DNA from: a bacterium
Lineage (GTDB): Bacteria; Vulcanimicrobiota; Vulcanimicrobiia; Vulcanimicrobiales; Vulcanimicrobiaceae
Assembly (NCBI GenBank): GCA_021805775.1
Contig: JAJZED010000002.1
Location: forward strand, 210,390-274,389
Length of the DNA: 64,000 nucleotides
Direction of reading: 5' to 3'
The notes below the pieces were generated by a model that was not told where the DNA came from, searched no databases, and was given only the letters and a program-made list of their open reading frames with translations. Of the stretch, positions 7,616-16,829 are shown in pieces (position 1 is the first letter of the stretch; every line of letters begins with the position of its first letter). The position numbers were made by a program, and so were the translations under genes.

Positions 7616-7807
7616 ATGCCGTACGACGACGAACCTAAGCGATACGTTACGCCCGAGGAGGGCCGGAAAGAATTCCCAAGCGGGGAAGCCCATTTTACGT
7701 GCTGCGTGAACTGCGGAGCATTGCTTTTTATCGACGTTTCAAAAGCCCCGTTCTGCAACGGACGCGATACGGCGAGTTGTATCGATTCCCGTTTCTCGGC
7801 GAACTGA
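7616..7807 (+). CDS. Small hypothetical protein with clustered cysteines
   Basis: A 63-residue protein starts at ATG 7616 behind GGAGGTGG (7599-7606). It has five cysteines (CCVNC in the middle, then CNG and SC), reminiscent of a small zinc ribbon but without a standard CxxC pair set. The N-terminus is charged and hydrophilic (MPYDDEPKRYVTPEEGRKEF). It lies just right of the attachment site. It may be a real small gene or a remnant; the good ribosome-binding site favours a real one. Confidence 0.45.
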   Translation: MPYDDEPKRYVTPEEGRKEFPSGEAHFTCCVNCGALLFIDVSKAPFCNGRDTASCIDSRFSAN

Positions 7808-8069
7808 CGAAACGAACGGTACGGAGAGCTTCAGTAATGCGCGGACGCCGAAGCTCCGCCTCTCGCTGGTTTTGGCCCTAGGGTCAGCCTCCGTACCACT
7901 CATGCAGGGTATCGAGCGGTTGTCGAACGCGAGATGCGCAATATATCCAGAGGCGACGCCGTTCCGTTCATAACGACGCACGATTTCGTAATCGTTCTTT
8001 CCACCGAAATTTGGAGCGATCGAGGTGCGTCACATGGGGGGCGAGAGCGTTCGGCTCCACGCGTTCATC
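7808..8069. other. Intergenic stretch without a supported gene
   Basis: An 80-residue open frame on the minus strand (7739-7981) overlaps the small protein gene. It lacks a good ribosome-binding site and any recognisable pattern. I see no tRNA, repeat or terminator here. Confidence 0.3.
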
Positions 8070-8537
8070 CTAATGTTGACATTGATATTCGCGATGAAAT
8101 GCCATGAGGTTAGACGTATTGTTTATAAACTCTCCGCCGAGCTTCCCGTCGGGCTCGTGGCGTAGGCCGAACGCGACGCTCGAAAACCCGAACATTGCCG
8201 CCCCTCCGTGGGCACGCGTGCAAAGCACGGGCTTCGTCCATCCCGTGAACGTTTGCTGATGACCGACGCTCGCGAGAATCCGATAGACGCTTCCCGCGGC
8301 GTAACAGCAGTTATTAAAAGCGAACGCTCCTCCGGGCTCGACCGCTACCGGCCCATGTAGCTCGTGCGAATTCCAGAAAATCACGACCTGAACGCGTTGA
8401 CCGGAGTGGTTCTCAAAAAGGATAACACCGTTATGCAGATTGAGCCCATCGAGATGAAAAGGTGCCGCAGCGGCTATGCCGCCGAACATCAACAAAAATG
8501 CCGCAAAGCACACGATTCGGCGAATGGAAACAATCAT
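8070..8537 (-). CDS. Hypothetical secreted protein
   Basis: This 155-residue protein has a clear Sec signal peptide (basic start, then FAAFLLMFGGIAAAA, with cleavage expected near residue 24). The mature part is beta-rich with paired cysteines (NNCCYAAG, LCTRAHG, YQCQH), suggesting a small disulfide-stabilised extracytoplasmic domain. Phrases such as VILFENHSGQRVQVVIFWNS resemble immunoglobulin-like folds, but I cannot name a family. It stands alone on the minus strand. Confidence 0.6.
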   Translation of the reverse strand: MIVSIRRIVCFAAFLLMFGGIAAAAPFHLDGLNLHNGVILFENHSGQRVQVVIFWNSHELHGPVAVEPGGAFAFNNCCYAAGSVYRILASVGHQQTFTGWTKPVLCTRAHGGAAMFGFSSVAFGLRHEPDGKLGGEFINNTSNLMAFHREYQCQH

Positions 8538-8640
8538 TGGTGTGAACCTCCACTACGGATGGCGAGATAGCGCGAGATCTATGCGGCCCATGCGCCGGAG
8601 CCCTGCTCCCTATAATCGTGCGCCCGCTCGATCGAGATTC

Positions 8641-8826
8641 TTACCGCGAGCGGGACGAATCGCGCCCGGGGCGCTTCTCCCCCTCCTCGGGCGGGTCGTC
8701 TTCTCCCTCGGTCTCCTCGTTATGCCAACTGCGCAGCAACTCGGCGCGCTGATCGGTATCGATCTCCAAGGCCGGGTCGAGCCCCAACTCCGAGAGCATC
8801 TCTTCCCCGGCGTTTCGGTCGTTCAT
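8641..8826 (-). CDS. Small acidic hypothetical protein
   Basis: A 61-residue, highly acidic protein starts at an ATG preceded by GGAGG with good spacing. It contains a helix-like first half (EEMLSELGLDP) and a disordered Glu/Asp/Arg-rich tail. A -10-like TACAAT with an upstream TTGCAC (19-base spacer) lies on the minus strand around 8845-8875, supporting expression. Function unknown. Confidence 0.5.
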   Translation of the reverse strand: MNDRNAGEEMLSELGLDPALEIDTDQRAELLRSWHNEETEGEDDPPEEGEKRPGRDSSRSR

Positions 8827-9096
8827 CGTTGCCTCCAGAGCGATTGTACCGTAGGTGCCCCGTGCCCGTGCAACCTTTCAAGAAATTTTCCCGCGCCTTC
8901 CCGAGCGGCTCGGAAACTCGGAAACAGGGTTCAGTAGCAACGATCCGCTGCTCTACGGATCGCCGCAGGGATTGCGTGCGCCGCGCCTCGGCCCGGTGAC
9001 AAAGCGAATTTGAGGTTCTGCCATGATGCTCTCGCGCATCGATGGGAGCACGGGCGGCGGCAGGTCTTACCTGATAGAAACGCCGATACCCGCTGC

Positions 9097-10683
9097 GTGC
9101 GCCGCTGGAACGGATGGGGCGACGATGCCGTCCACCTAGAACTTCCCGAACGCGCGCTCGAGTATCTTCGCGAGCGTCTCGGCGAGGGCGTGCCTCCATC
9201 CGATGCACGCTTAGAGTCCGTGGTTAGGAGAACCGGCGAGTCGCGCTTGCCGACGCATCCATCGCTCGACCGATCCGCGGAGACGCGCGTGCTCCACGCC
9301 CGCGGACAGAGCTTTCCCGATTGGTGCGCGCTGCGATTCGGCCGCATCGATCGTCTGCCCGACGGCGTTGCGTTTCCCGAGACATCGCACGAAGTTCGCG
9401 AACTCCTCGAGTACGCTCGCGGCGTCGGCGCCTACGTTATTCCCTACGGCGGCGGGACGAGCGTCGTCGGGCATATCAATCCGCCCGAGCAGTCCGACCG
9501 CCCCGTGCTCACCATCTCGCTCGCTCGCATGCGACGTTTGCTCGATCTCGACGAGGAGAGTCGTCTCGCGACCTTCGGTGCCGGCGCCGTCGGTCCGGAT
9601 TTGGAGGCGCAACTCCGCACGCGTGGATATACGCTCGGTCATTTTCCGCAATCGTTCGAGTATTCGACCCTCGGCGGCTGGATCGCCACGCGATCTTCGG
9701 GGCAACAATCGTTGCGCTACGGCCGCATCGAACAGCTCTTTGCCGGCGGCCGCATCGAGACGCCGAGCGGAACGCAGACGATCCCGACGGTGCCGGCCTC
9801 CGCAGCGGGAATCGACCTGCGCGAACTCGTGCTCGGCTCCGAGGGACGCCTCGGCATTCTGACGGAGGCGACGGTGCGCGTTCGCCCGCTGCCCGCGCAC
9901 GAGTCCTTTCACGGCTGGTTTTTCCCGAATTGGGAGCGCGCCGAAGCGGCAGTTCGCGCGCTCGCGCACGATGGGCTCGGCCTGTCGATGATTCGCCTTG
10001 CCAACGCGGCGGAGACACTCACGACTCTGCGCCTGGCTAACGGCGGCTTCGCACTCGAACTTCTCGATCGCTATCTCCGCTTGCGCGGATGCGGCGACGA
10101 GCGCTGCCTGCTCGTGGCCGGCGTTACCGGCGATAGCGAATCGGCACGCATCATGCTGGAGTCGGCACGCGCTATTGCATCCGAGCACCGCGGCCGCTAT
10201 TTTGGAACGCAACTCGGCGATCGCTGGCGGCGCAATCGTTTTCGCGGCGTCTATCTCCGCAACGCGCTCTGGGAGCATGGATACGCGGTCGACACCGTCG
10301 AGACGGCCGTCGATTGGCCGCGCGTTCGGGCGATGGTCGCCGCGATTGAGTCCGCCGCCGCCGACGCGTTTGCTGGTGAAGCGATCCACTCTTACACGCA
10401 TCTCTCGCACGTGTACGCGCAGGGGTCGAGCGTCTACAGCACCTTTATTTTTCGCCTCGCGGCAACGTTCGAAGAGAATATCGCGCGTTGGCAGCGGTTG
10501 AAGTCCGCGGCGAGCGAAGCGATCGTTGCCTGCGGCGGAACGATCAGCCACCAGCACGGCGTCGGCACCGACCATCGCCGGTATCTGATAGCAGAAAAAG
10601 GGGCGCTCGGCATCGAGGCGATGCGCGCCGTCTTTCGCCATTTCGACGCCGAGGCAATGATGAATCCCGGAAAGCTATGTTAG
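9097..10683 (+). CDS. FAD-linked oxidase, alkyldihydroxyacetonephosphate synthase-like
   Basis: This is a PCMH/VAO-type flavoprotein of about 528 residues. It begins with the family-typical RRWNGWGDDAV, has the FAD-binding loop IPYGGGTSVVGH, then a central GSEGRLGILTEATVRVRPLP, and ends with SHQHGVGTDH (the His-rich active-site loop of AGPS) and MMNPGKLC. AGPS exchanges the acyl chain of acyl-DHAP for a fatty alcohol, the committing step of ether-lipid synthesis. I chose GTG 9097 because homologues start at this motif; the frame also extends to TTG 9010. It overlaps glpD by seven bases, linking it to glycerol phosphate metabolism. The exact substrate is inferred. Confidence 0.82.
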   Translation: MRRWNGWGDDAVHLELPERALEYLRERLGEGVPPSDARLESVVRRTGESRLPTHPSLDRSAETRVLHARGQSFPDWCALRFGRIDRLPDGVAFPETSHEVRELLEYARGVGAYVIPYGGGTSVVGHINPPEQSDRPVLTISLARMRRLLDLDEESRLATFGAGAVGPDLEAQLRTRGYTLGHFPQSFEYSTLGGWIATRSSGQQSLRYGRIEQLFAGGRIETPSGTQTIPTVPASAAGIDLRELVLGSEGRLGILTEATVRVRPLPAHESFHGWFFPNWERAEAAVRALAHDGLGLSMIRLANAAETLTTLRLANGGFALELLDRYLRLRGCGDERCLLVAGVTGDSESARIMLESARAIASEHRGRYFGTQLGDRWRRNRFRGVYLRNALWEHGYAVDTVETAVDWPRVRAMVAAIESAAADAFAGEAIHSYTHLSHVYAQGSSVYSTFIFRLAATFEENIARWQRLKSAASEAIVACGGTISHQHGVGTDHRRYLIAEKGALGIEAMRAVFRHFDAEAMMNPGKLC

Positions 10684-12251
10684 CGCACGATTCTCCGCGC
10701 GCTTTGCGGGCCGATGCGTGGGCGAGGCTCGACGACCCGTGGGATATTCTCGTCATCGGCGGCGGCGTTACCGGTGCCGCCATTCTCTTAGAAGCGGCGC
10801 GCCGCGGGCTGCGCGCGTTGCTGCTCGAACGCGCGGATTTTGCCTCGGGTGCTTCGAGCCGCTCGTCGAAACTCGTTCATGGCGGCTTGCGCTATCTGAA
10901 AAATGGAAAGTTCGCGCTGACACGCGAGTCGGTGCGCGAACGAGAAGCACTCCTGCGCGAGGCACCGGGGCTCGTCGATCCGATGCACTTTCTCATGCCG
11001 CACTATCGCGGCGGTAAGCCTAGCCCGCGAACGCTGGGCCTCGGACTCGCGCTCTACGATCTCTTCGCCGGGCATCGCCAACATCGCGCGGTCGATGCCG
11101 ACGAAGCGCTTCGGCTCGTGCCGACGCTCGATGCCGCGGGGCTCCTCGGCGCCCACGACTACCTCGACGCGACCACCGATGACGCTCGCCTCGTGCTGCG
11201 CCTCATTCAGGAAGCCCGTTCCGCGGGCGCGGTCGCGCTGAACTACGTCGAGGTGCGCGAACTTATCGAGCGCGACGGCATCGTTATCGGAGCGCGCGTC
11301 GTCGACGGCATCCACGAGACCGGCGGAGAGGTTCGCGCTCGCGTTACGATCAATGCCGGCGGCAGCTTTGCCGACACCTTGCGGGTGCAACTCGGAGAAC
11401 GCGCAAAGTTACGGCCGCTTCGCGGTAGCCATCTCATTCTTCCGGATTGGCGACTCCCATTAGCGCAAGCGGTCGCGTTTTCGCATCCGCGCGACGGGCG
11501 CCCCGTCTTTGCCTATCCGTGGCTCGGCATCACCCTTGTCGGAACGACCGATGTCGATCACGATGATGCTCGTCGCGGCGAACCGGCGATCTCCACAGCC
11601 GAAGCAACCTATCTGCTCGAGGCGCTCGCGCATCAGTTTCCCGCGAGTGCCATCGAGCGCAGCGACGTTATCGCCACGTTCGCCGGCCTCCGCCCCGTTA
11701 TCGATAGCGGAAAAGCGGATCCATCAAAAGAGTCCCGCGATAGCGCGATCTGGAACGAACGCGGCATGCTCACCGTCACGGGTGGGAAATTGACGACGTT
11801 CCGTCCGATGGCGATGGCAGCACTCCATGCCGCAGCAACACGGCTCGATCGCTTCGATCTCGCGTCGCGCCCCGTATTCGTGCGCTCCGCTCTGCCGCAC
11901 GCGCCCCATCTATCGCTTGCCGATCGCGTGCGACTCGCCGGGCGCTATGGGGCCTCCGCCCAATTATTGCTCGACGAAACCCCGCCCAGCGAGCATTCTG
12001 CGATCGATAATACGCCGACGCTCTGGGCCGAACTCCGTTGGGCCGCGCGCCACGAGAGCGTCGAGCATCTCGATGACTTATTGCTTCGCCGCACGCGGCT
12101 CGGGCTGGTCGCCCCGGCGAGCGATCTTCGCTGGTCGGCTCGCCTGCGTGCGATCTGCGCGCAAGAACTGCTTTGGGATGACTCGCGGTTCGAACGCGAG
12201 GAGCACGCATATCGTGCGCTACACGCCGCATATTACGGAGCGCTTGCATGA
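10677..12251 (+). CDS. glpD: FAD-dependent glycerol-3-phosphate dehydrogenase
   Basis: This 524-residue GlpD/GlpA-type flavoprotein has an N-terminal Rossmann dinucleotide motif (ILVIGGGVTGAAILLEAARRG), the GlpD signature ASGASSRSSKLVHGGLRYL, a central FAD-binding GTTDVDHDD, and VTGGKLTTFRPMA near residue 370, followed by a C-terminal helical domain. It oxidises sn-glycerol-3-phosphate to DHAP and feeds electrons to quinone at the membrane. The ATG at 10677 overlaps the end of the AGPS-like gene, and its stop overlaps the FGGY kinase start (ATGA), so the three form a coupled operon. Confidence 0.92.
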   Translation: MLAHDSPRALRADAWARLDDPWDILVIGGGVTGAAILLEAARRGLRALLLERADFASGASSRSSKLVHGGLRYLKNGKFALTRESVREREALLREAPGLVDPMHFLMPHYRGGKPSPRTLGLGLALYDLFAGHRQHRAVDADEALRLVPTLDAAGLLGAHDYLDATTDDARLVLRLIQEARSAGAVALNYVEVRELIERDGIVIGARVVDGIHETGGEVRARVTINAGGSFADTLRVQLGERAKLRPLRGSHLILPDWRLPLAQAVAFSHPRDGRPVFAYPWLGITLVGTTDVDHDDARRGEPAISTAEATYLLEALAHQFPASAIERSDVIATFAGLRPVIDSGKADPSKESRDSAIWNERGMLTVTGGKLTTFRPMAMAALHAAATRLDRFDLASRPVFVRSALPHAPHLSLADRVRLAGRYGASAQLLLDETPPSEHSAIDNTPTLWAELRWAARHESVEHLDDLLLRRTRLGLVAPASDLRWSARLRAICAQELLWDDSRFEREEHAYRALHAAYYGALA

Positions 12252-13798
12252 ATCGCGACCTCCTGCTGGCAATCGATAACGGGACGCAGAGCGTGCGAGC
12301 GTTGCTTTTCGATGCCTCCGGCACGTTGGTTGCAAAGATGCGCGTTCCGCTCGACGATTATATCGTGAGCGCTCCCGGGCGCCACGAACACGAGGTCGAC
12401 GGCTTTTGGAAGAGCCTCGCGCTCGCGTGTCGAGGCCTTTGGGAGCAAGATTCAAGCTTCGCCCAACGCGTTGCCGGCGTCGCTTTGACGACGCAACGCG
12501 GTACCGTGGTCGCACTCGATAGGAACGGCACGCCGTTGCGTCCGGCAATTACCTGGCTCGACCAGCGAAAAAGCACGCGCATTCCACCGCTGCCGCTTCG
12601 CTGGCGCGCGGCCTTTGCAGTCGCCGGCGTCGGCGAGACGATCGCGTACTTTCAACGCGAAGCGGAAGCAAATTGGCTCGCCGAAAACGAGCCCGATCTT
12701 TGGCGGCGCACCGATAAGTTTTTGCTGCTCTCGGGATACCTACTCTATCGCTTGACCGGCGAATGGATCGATTCCGTCGGCGCGCAGGTAGGTTACGTTC
12801 CGTTCGATTTCAAGAACTTACAATGGGCGAAAACCGGCGACTGGAAATGGAGTGCGATGCCGATTCAGCCCTCGATGCTCCCGCGCTTGCTCGAGCCCGG
12901 AACGATCGCTGGAGAGATTCACGATGCGGCATCGGTGGCGACGGGAATTCCGCGCGGAACGCCGGTCGTAATGGCGGCTGCAGATAAGGCTTGCGAAGTA
13001 CTTGGCGCGGGCTGCATTACGCCGACCGTTGCCGCCTTAAGTTACGGAACCACCGCAACGGTGAACACACTTTCGGAACGCTACCTCGAAGCGATGCGGT
13101 TCGTGCCGCCCTATCCCGCGGCGATTCCGCGAGCGTACACGACCGAAGTACAGATCTTTCGTGGTTACTGGATGGTGAATTGGTTCAAGGAGCAGTTCGG
13201 TCACCTCGAACAACAGGCCGCGCAAGCGAGCGGCAAACCGGTTGAAACCTATTTCGACGAACTGGTCGAATCGGTTCCGCCGGGCTCGATGGGTTTGATG
13301 CTGCAACCCTATTGGACGCCGGGCATACGGATGCCCGAAGCGAAGGGGGCGATCGTGGGATTCGGCGACATTCATACGCGCGCCCATCTCTACCGCGCGA
13401 TGCTTGAAGGCCTGGGGTTTGCGCTGCGCGACGGTTTGGAGCGAATCGAGAAACGGAGCGGGATCGCCGTGCAAAGCCTGCGCGTCGCCGGGGGTGGATC
13501 GCAGAGCGACGCCGCCCTTCAACTCACCGCCGACCTTTTCGGCCTGCCGACGGCGCGGCCGCATGTCTATGAAACCTCGGGGCTCGGTGCCGCGATCGAC
13601 GCCGCCGTCGGCCTTGGGTTTCATCGCGATTTCCCCACCGCGGTTACAGCGATGACGCGAACCGCACGCATCTTCGAACCCGACCCCAAAGCGAGAGCGC
13701 TCTACAACGAGCTCTACCGAGCTGTCTATACGCGGATGTACGGTCGGCTCGCGCCGCTCTACCGAGCGATCCGCCACATCACGGGGTACCCTTCTTGA
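12248..13798 (+). CDS. FGGY-family carbohydrate kinase (glycerol kinase-like)
   Basis: This 516-residue FGGY kinase has an N-terminal AIDNGTQSVRALLFD phosphate-1 motif, the TWLDQRKS region, AALSYGTTATVN, and the C-terminal RVAGGGSQSDAALQLTAD adenosine motif with ETSGLGAAIDAAVGLG. Its place beside glpD suggests glycerol or a related polyol/DHA as substrate, but it is not a canonical GlpK: it carries HEHEVDGFW instead of the usual GlpK W-x-E-H-D motif. Another FGGY sugar substrate is therefore possible. Confidence 0.82.
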   Translation: MNRDLLLAIDNGTQSVRALLFDASGTLVAKMRVPLDDYIVSAPGRHEHEVDGFWKSLALACRGLWEQDSSFAQRVAGVALTTQRGTVVALDRNGTPLRPAITWLDQRKSTRIPPLPLRWRAAFAVAGVGETIAYFQREAEANWLAENEPDLWRRTDKFLLLSGYLLYRLTGEWIDSVGAQVGYVPFDFKNLQWAKTGDWKWSAMPIQPSMLPRLLEPGTIAGEIHDAASVATGIPRGTPVVMAAADKACEVLGAGCITPTVAALSYGTTATVNTLSERYLEAMRFVPPYPAAIPRAYTTEVQIFRGYWMVNWFKEQFGHLEQQAAQASGKPVETYFDELVESVPPGSMGLMLQPYWTPGIRMPEAKGAIVGFGDIHTRAHLYRAMLEGLGFALRDGLERIEKRSGIAVQSLRVAGGGSQSDAALQLTADLFGLPTARPHVYETSGLGAAIDAAVGLGFHRDFPTAVTAMTRTARIFEPDPKARALYNELYRAVYTRMYGRLAPLYRAIRHITGYPS

Positions 13799-14187
13799 GC
13801 GACCTATCACCCCCGGATCGGCAAGCACTCCTCGCCCGCATCGAAGCGATGGATCCCGCCGAGATCGATATGCTCCCCGTCGGCATTATCACGCTCGCAC
13901 TCGACGGCACGATTCTTCGCTACAATCGTACGGAGGCCGGGCGCTCGCAACGCCGCGCGGCCGATCAGATCGGACGGAATTTTTTTCGTGAGGTCGCCCC
14001 CTGCACGGAAGATCCGCTCTTCGAGGGCCGCTTTCGCGAGCTCGCGCTCCCCGACGGCCACGGTACGATGGAATTCGATTACACCTTCGCCTTCCCGTGG
14101 GGTAGCGAGAAGGTCCTGATATCGTTTTTACGCGCACCCGAGGCGCCGCGCATCCAAGTCGTCGTCACCTGGCCCGATAAATCGTAA
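13795..14187 (+). CDS. pyp: Photoactive yellow protein homologue
   Basis: This 130-residue single-PAS protein aligns without gaps, as I recall the sequence, to the core of Halorhodospira photoactive yellow protein. Residues matching its Tyr42, Glu46, Arg52 and Cys69 are Y43, E47, R53 and C70, and the chromophore loop GRNFFREVAPCTEDP is nearly identical to GKNFFKDVAPCTDSP. Cys70 would carry p-coumaric acid by thioester, giving a soluble blue-light sensor. The TTG start at 13795 overlaps the FGGY kinase stop; ATG 13849 is an alternative that would delete the N-terminal cap. No tyrosine ammonia-lyase or coumarate ligase gene is in the window. Confidence 0.88.
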   Translation: MSDLSPPDRQALLARIEAMDPAEIDMLPVGIITLALDGTILRYNRTEAGRSQRRAADQIGRNFFREVAPCTEDPLFEGRFRELALPDGHGTMEFDYTFAFPWGSEKVLISFLRAPEAPRIQVVVTWPDKS

Positions 14188-14254
14188 ATTCGGATTCGCT
14201 GATTCTTCCTCGCGCGCTCATCGGAGCGGCTTTCGGCGAGAGTAGCATCGGAGG

Positions 14255-15219
14255 GTGCTTCCCATCGCTCCGACCATTCGAACCGTCACCTTAAACCCCG
14301 CCGTCGACGAGGCAATCGTCGTCGAACGACTCGCGCTTGGAAGCATAAATCGGCGCAAACTCGACGCCGTCGATCCGGGTGGGAAAGGCATCAACGCCGG
14401 TCGCGTCATCCACCGCCTCGGTCGCTCCACCCTCGTACTCGGTTTCGTCGCCGGCGTCACCGGCGCATACGTGCGCGCCGCACTGGATCGCGAAGGCGTT
14501 CCGCATGCGCTTGAAAGCATCGCCGGGCTGACGCGCATTAATGTGATGCTGCTCGAACGAGCGAGCGGGAGGCGAACGCGCATGTACCTCCCGGGAGCGA
14601 CGGTGACGGCGATAGAACTCCAGCGACTGCGAGCCTCGCTCGACGACGCGTCGGCGGGCTCGCTCGACGACGCGCCGGCGGGCTCGCTCGTCGTCCTCGG
14701 CGGGAGCCTCCCGCCCGGAGTTCCCGCGACCTTTTACGCCGAGACGATTCGCCGACTCAACGGGCGCGGCGTTCGCTGCATTCTCGACACGTCGGGGGCG
14801 GCGCTCGAACAAGCGCTCGCCGCGCGGCCTCTCCTCATTAAACCGAGCCTCGATGAAGCCGAGCAGGTTCTCGGGCGAAGCCTGCTCGAGCGGGGTGCCG
14901 TTATAGAAGCGGCACGCGAATTACAGCGCCGCGGCGCCGAATATGTCGTCATTTCGCGCGGCGAGGAAAGCACGATCGCGTTCGTCGGCGAGAGCATTTG
15001 GGAGGCTCAACCACCCAAGATCGCAGCGAATACTACCGTCGGCTCCGGCGACTCGATGGTTGCCGGGCTCGCAATTGCAATCAGCCGTTCTCCGAGGCAC
15101 TACGACTCGGCAGCGCGGCCGGAGCCGCAACCGCGATGACGACCGGGACGCAACTCGGCGATCTCCGCGAAATCGAAAGACTCCGCGAGCTCGTGGTTAT
15201 TTCCCAGCTCGCCTCATAA
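14255..15219 (+). CDS. PfkB-family sugar kinase (1-phosphofructokinase-like), apparent frameshift
   Basis: The FruK/LacC-type fold is clear: TVTLNPAVDEAI at the start, GGKGINAGRVIHRLG, LGGSLPPGVP, IKPSLDEAEQVLG and the catalytic GSGDSMVAG. After AIAIS (near 15085) the family continuation SEALRLGSAAGAATAMTTGTQ is found in another frame up to TAA 15217-15219, so one base appears to be missing. Unrepaired, the frame runs to 15139 (294 aa) and loses the last helix; repaired, it would be 321 residues. A 24-bp tandem duplication (14639-14686, DDASAGSL/DDAPAGSL) lies in the lid region. The start is GTG 14255. It would phosphorylate a sugar phosphate in the cytoplasm. Confidence 0.8.
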
Positions 15220-15424
15220 ACGGCCCACCCAAGAGCGGCGAAAGGCCGCAAAAGTTGACCAGTCCCGAAACGATGAAGACCAACCCGATGATCCCAACGA
15301 TATCGCGGCCAATCCCGTGCAGGGAATGATAGGCCAAAAACATCAGCAGCAAACCGATGACGGCGCGAATGATGCGGGCAGTGCCGCTAAAAAGAAAATC
15401 GATCATCCGAGAGCCGTTTTGCAA
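15197..15424 (-). CDS. Small membrane protein, DUF2892/YgaP-type
   Basis: This protein of up to 75 residues has two transmembrane helices (RIIRAVIGLLLMFLAYH and IVGIIGLVFIVSGLVNF) and the C-terminal FCGLSPLLG typical of the YgaP-like membrane domain (DUF2892). In rhodanese fusions this domain sits beside sulfur-transfer activity; here it stands alone. Met7 is an alternative start. It converges on the pfkB gene, overlapping its repaired end by about 23 bases. Confidence 0.7.
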   Translation of the reverse strand: MQNGSRMIDFLFSGTARIIRAVIGLLLMFLAYHSLHGIGRDIVGIIGLVFIVSGLVNFCGLSPLLGGPFMRRAGK

Positions 15425-15456
15425 GCACGGCCGGAAGCCTTCCTCCGCGCCCTCGC

Positions 15457-16770
15457 TCAGATTACCGAAGCTGCCGATAGGAGACTCGCAATCGTGACGA
15501 ATTTTTCGCGCGGCTTTGGCGGCGTTGCCCGTGCAATCTCGGCTTCATCGATGCGTTTCCAGGCGGCATAATCGATAAACCGAATACCCCGTTCGCGCAA
15601 TAGCGCAGTGACGGCGCCGGTTCCGGGCTTGCCTTCCGGCAGCGCCTGCGAGGCGATATCTTCGGCAATGCGTTTCACAAGAATACCTGCATCGGTCCGG
15701 TTCGTTCCGACAACCCCTCGCGGACCATGCTTGCACCAGCCCGCCGCATAGACACCCGGCTCGATAAAACCGTCATCGTTTGCAAATCGTCCACGCTTTT
15801 CATCGAACGGCACGCCGGGGAGCGCCGGAGTGTGATAGCCGATCGCCGCGACGACGCTCTCAACGGGTAACTCGAAGCGTTCGCCGGTCGGCTCCGCTCG
15901 CCCCTCGATCACTCGCGTACGCTCCAGTTGCAATCCCCTCACGCGCTCTTCGCCGAGAATCGCAACCGGCGCGGCGTTGAATAACACATGTATGCGCATC
16001 GGTTTTGGTTCGCCGGATCGGGCGCCGAACGAGCGAAGGATTTCGAGGTTGCGCTGCCGCGATTTTCTTTCTTTTTCCGGCACCTCCGGGCCGACATCGG
16101 CGGCGATAGCTGCGGGGTCGACGATGACGTCGCAACGCTCCAGCTCGCCGAGCTCCGCGAGTTCGACCGGTGTAAAACTCGCCTCGATCGGGCCGCGCCG
16201 CCCGATTAGATAGAGATCCGTGAGATGCGCGGCATCGATGCGTCGAGCTGCGTGCTCGCAGATATCGGAGTCGGCTAATTCGGCCTGCGTTTTAGCGAGG
16301 ACGCGCACCACATCCAAGGCAACGTTCCCATTGCCGATGACGGCGAGCGCCGTGCCGTCGAGAAGCGGCTCGAGTGCATGGTGACGCGGATGTCCGTTGT
16401 ACCAGCCGACAAAAGCCGCGGCCCCGTAGACCCCGGGTAGATTCTCGCCGGGAATTCCGAGCGAGCGATCGTTCTCGGCGCCCACGCTGAATATAACGAG
16501 ATCGTATGCTGCCTTGAGCTCGTCATAGCGCAGATCCCTACCGATCTCGACATTGCCGAAAAATCTCGTCCCGGGGCGAGAGAGCATGCGCTCGAAGGCT
16601 CGCGCGACCGCCTTCGTGCTCTGGTGGTCGGGGGCGATGCCGCCGCGGACGAGGCCGTACGGCGTCGGAAGTCGATCGAAAATATCGATCTCCGTATCCG
16701 GCCAGAGGCGCGTGATGGCGTCGGCGGTATAGAGCCCCGACGGCCCACTGCCGACGATGGCGACGTGCAT
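15457..16770 (-). CDS. fprA: FprA-type ferredoxin/adrenodoxin-NADP+ reductase
   Basis: This flavoprotein of about 437 residues starts at the FAD motif HVAIVGSGPSGLYTADAI. It contains PYGLVRGGIAPDHQ, the NADP-binding VIGNGNVALDVVRVL and, near the C-terminus, YAAGWCKHGPRGVVGTN, all diagnostic of the FprA/adrenodoxin reductase family. It moves electrons between NADPH and ferredoxin. I set the start at ATG 16770; 47 upstream residues in the same frame show no domain character. It is transcribed away from the next gene. Confidence 0.9.
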   Translation of the reverse strand: MHVAIVGSGPSGLYTADAITRLWPDTEIDIFDRLPTPYGLVRGGIAPDHQSTKAVARAFERMLSRPGTRFFGNVEIGRDLRYDELKAAYDLVIFSVGAENDRSLGIPGENLPGVYGAAAFVGWYNGHPRHHALEPLLDGTALAVIGNGNVALDVVRVLAKTQAELADSDICEHAARRIDAAHLTDLYLIGRRGPIEASFTPVELAELGELERCDVIVDPAAIAADVGPEVPEKERKSRQRNLEILRSFGARSGEPKPMRIHVLFNAAPVAILGEERVRGLQLERTRVIEGRAEPTGERFELPVESVVAAIGYHTPALPGVPFDEKRGRFANDDGFIEPGVYAAGWCKHGPRGVVGTNRTDAGILVKRIAEDIASQALPEGKPGTGAVTALLRERGIRFIDYAAWKRIDEAEIARATPPKPREKFVTIASLLSAASVI

Positions 16771-16829
16771 GCTCACGCCGGGGCCATTTCGCGGCGCCGC
16801 TCCCCCTCCCTCGTGCGAGTTCTTCAGGT

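Noticed and set aside
7739-7981. An 80-residue minus-strand gene
   Set aside because: It overlaps the small cysteine-rich gene, lacks a ribosome-binding site and shows no domain or compositional sign of coding.
9211-10641. A long open frame on the minus strand opposite the AGPS-like gene
   Set aside because: It is a mirror of the strongly coding plus-strand gene, has Arg/Ala-rich low-complexity translation and no start signal.
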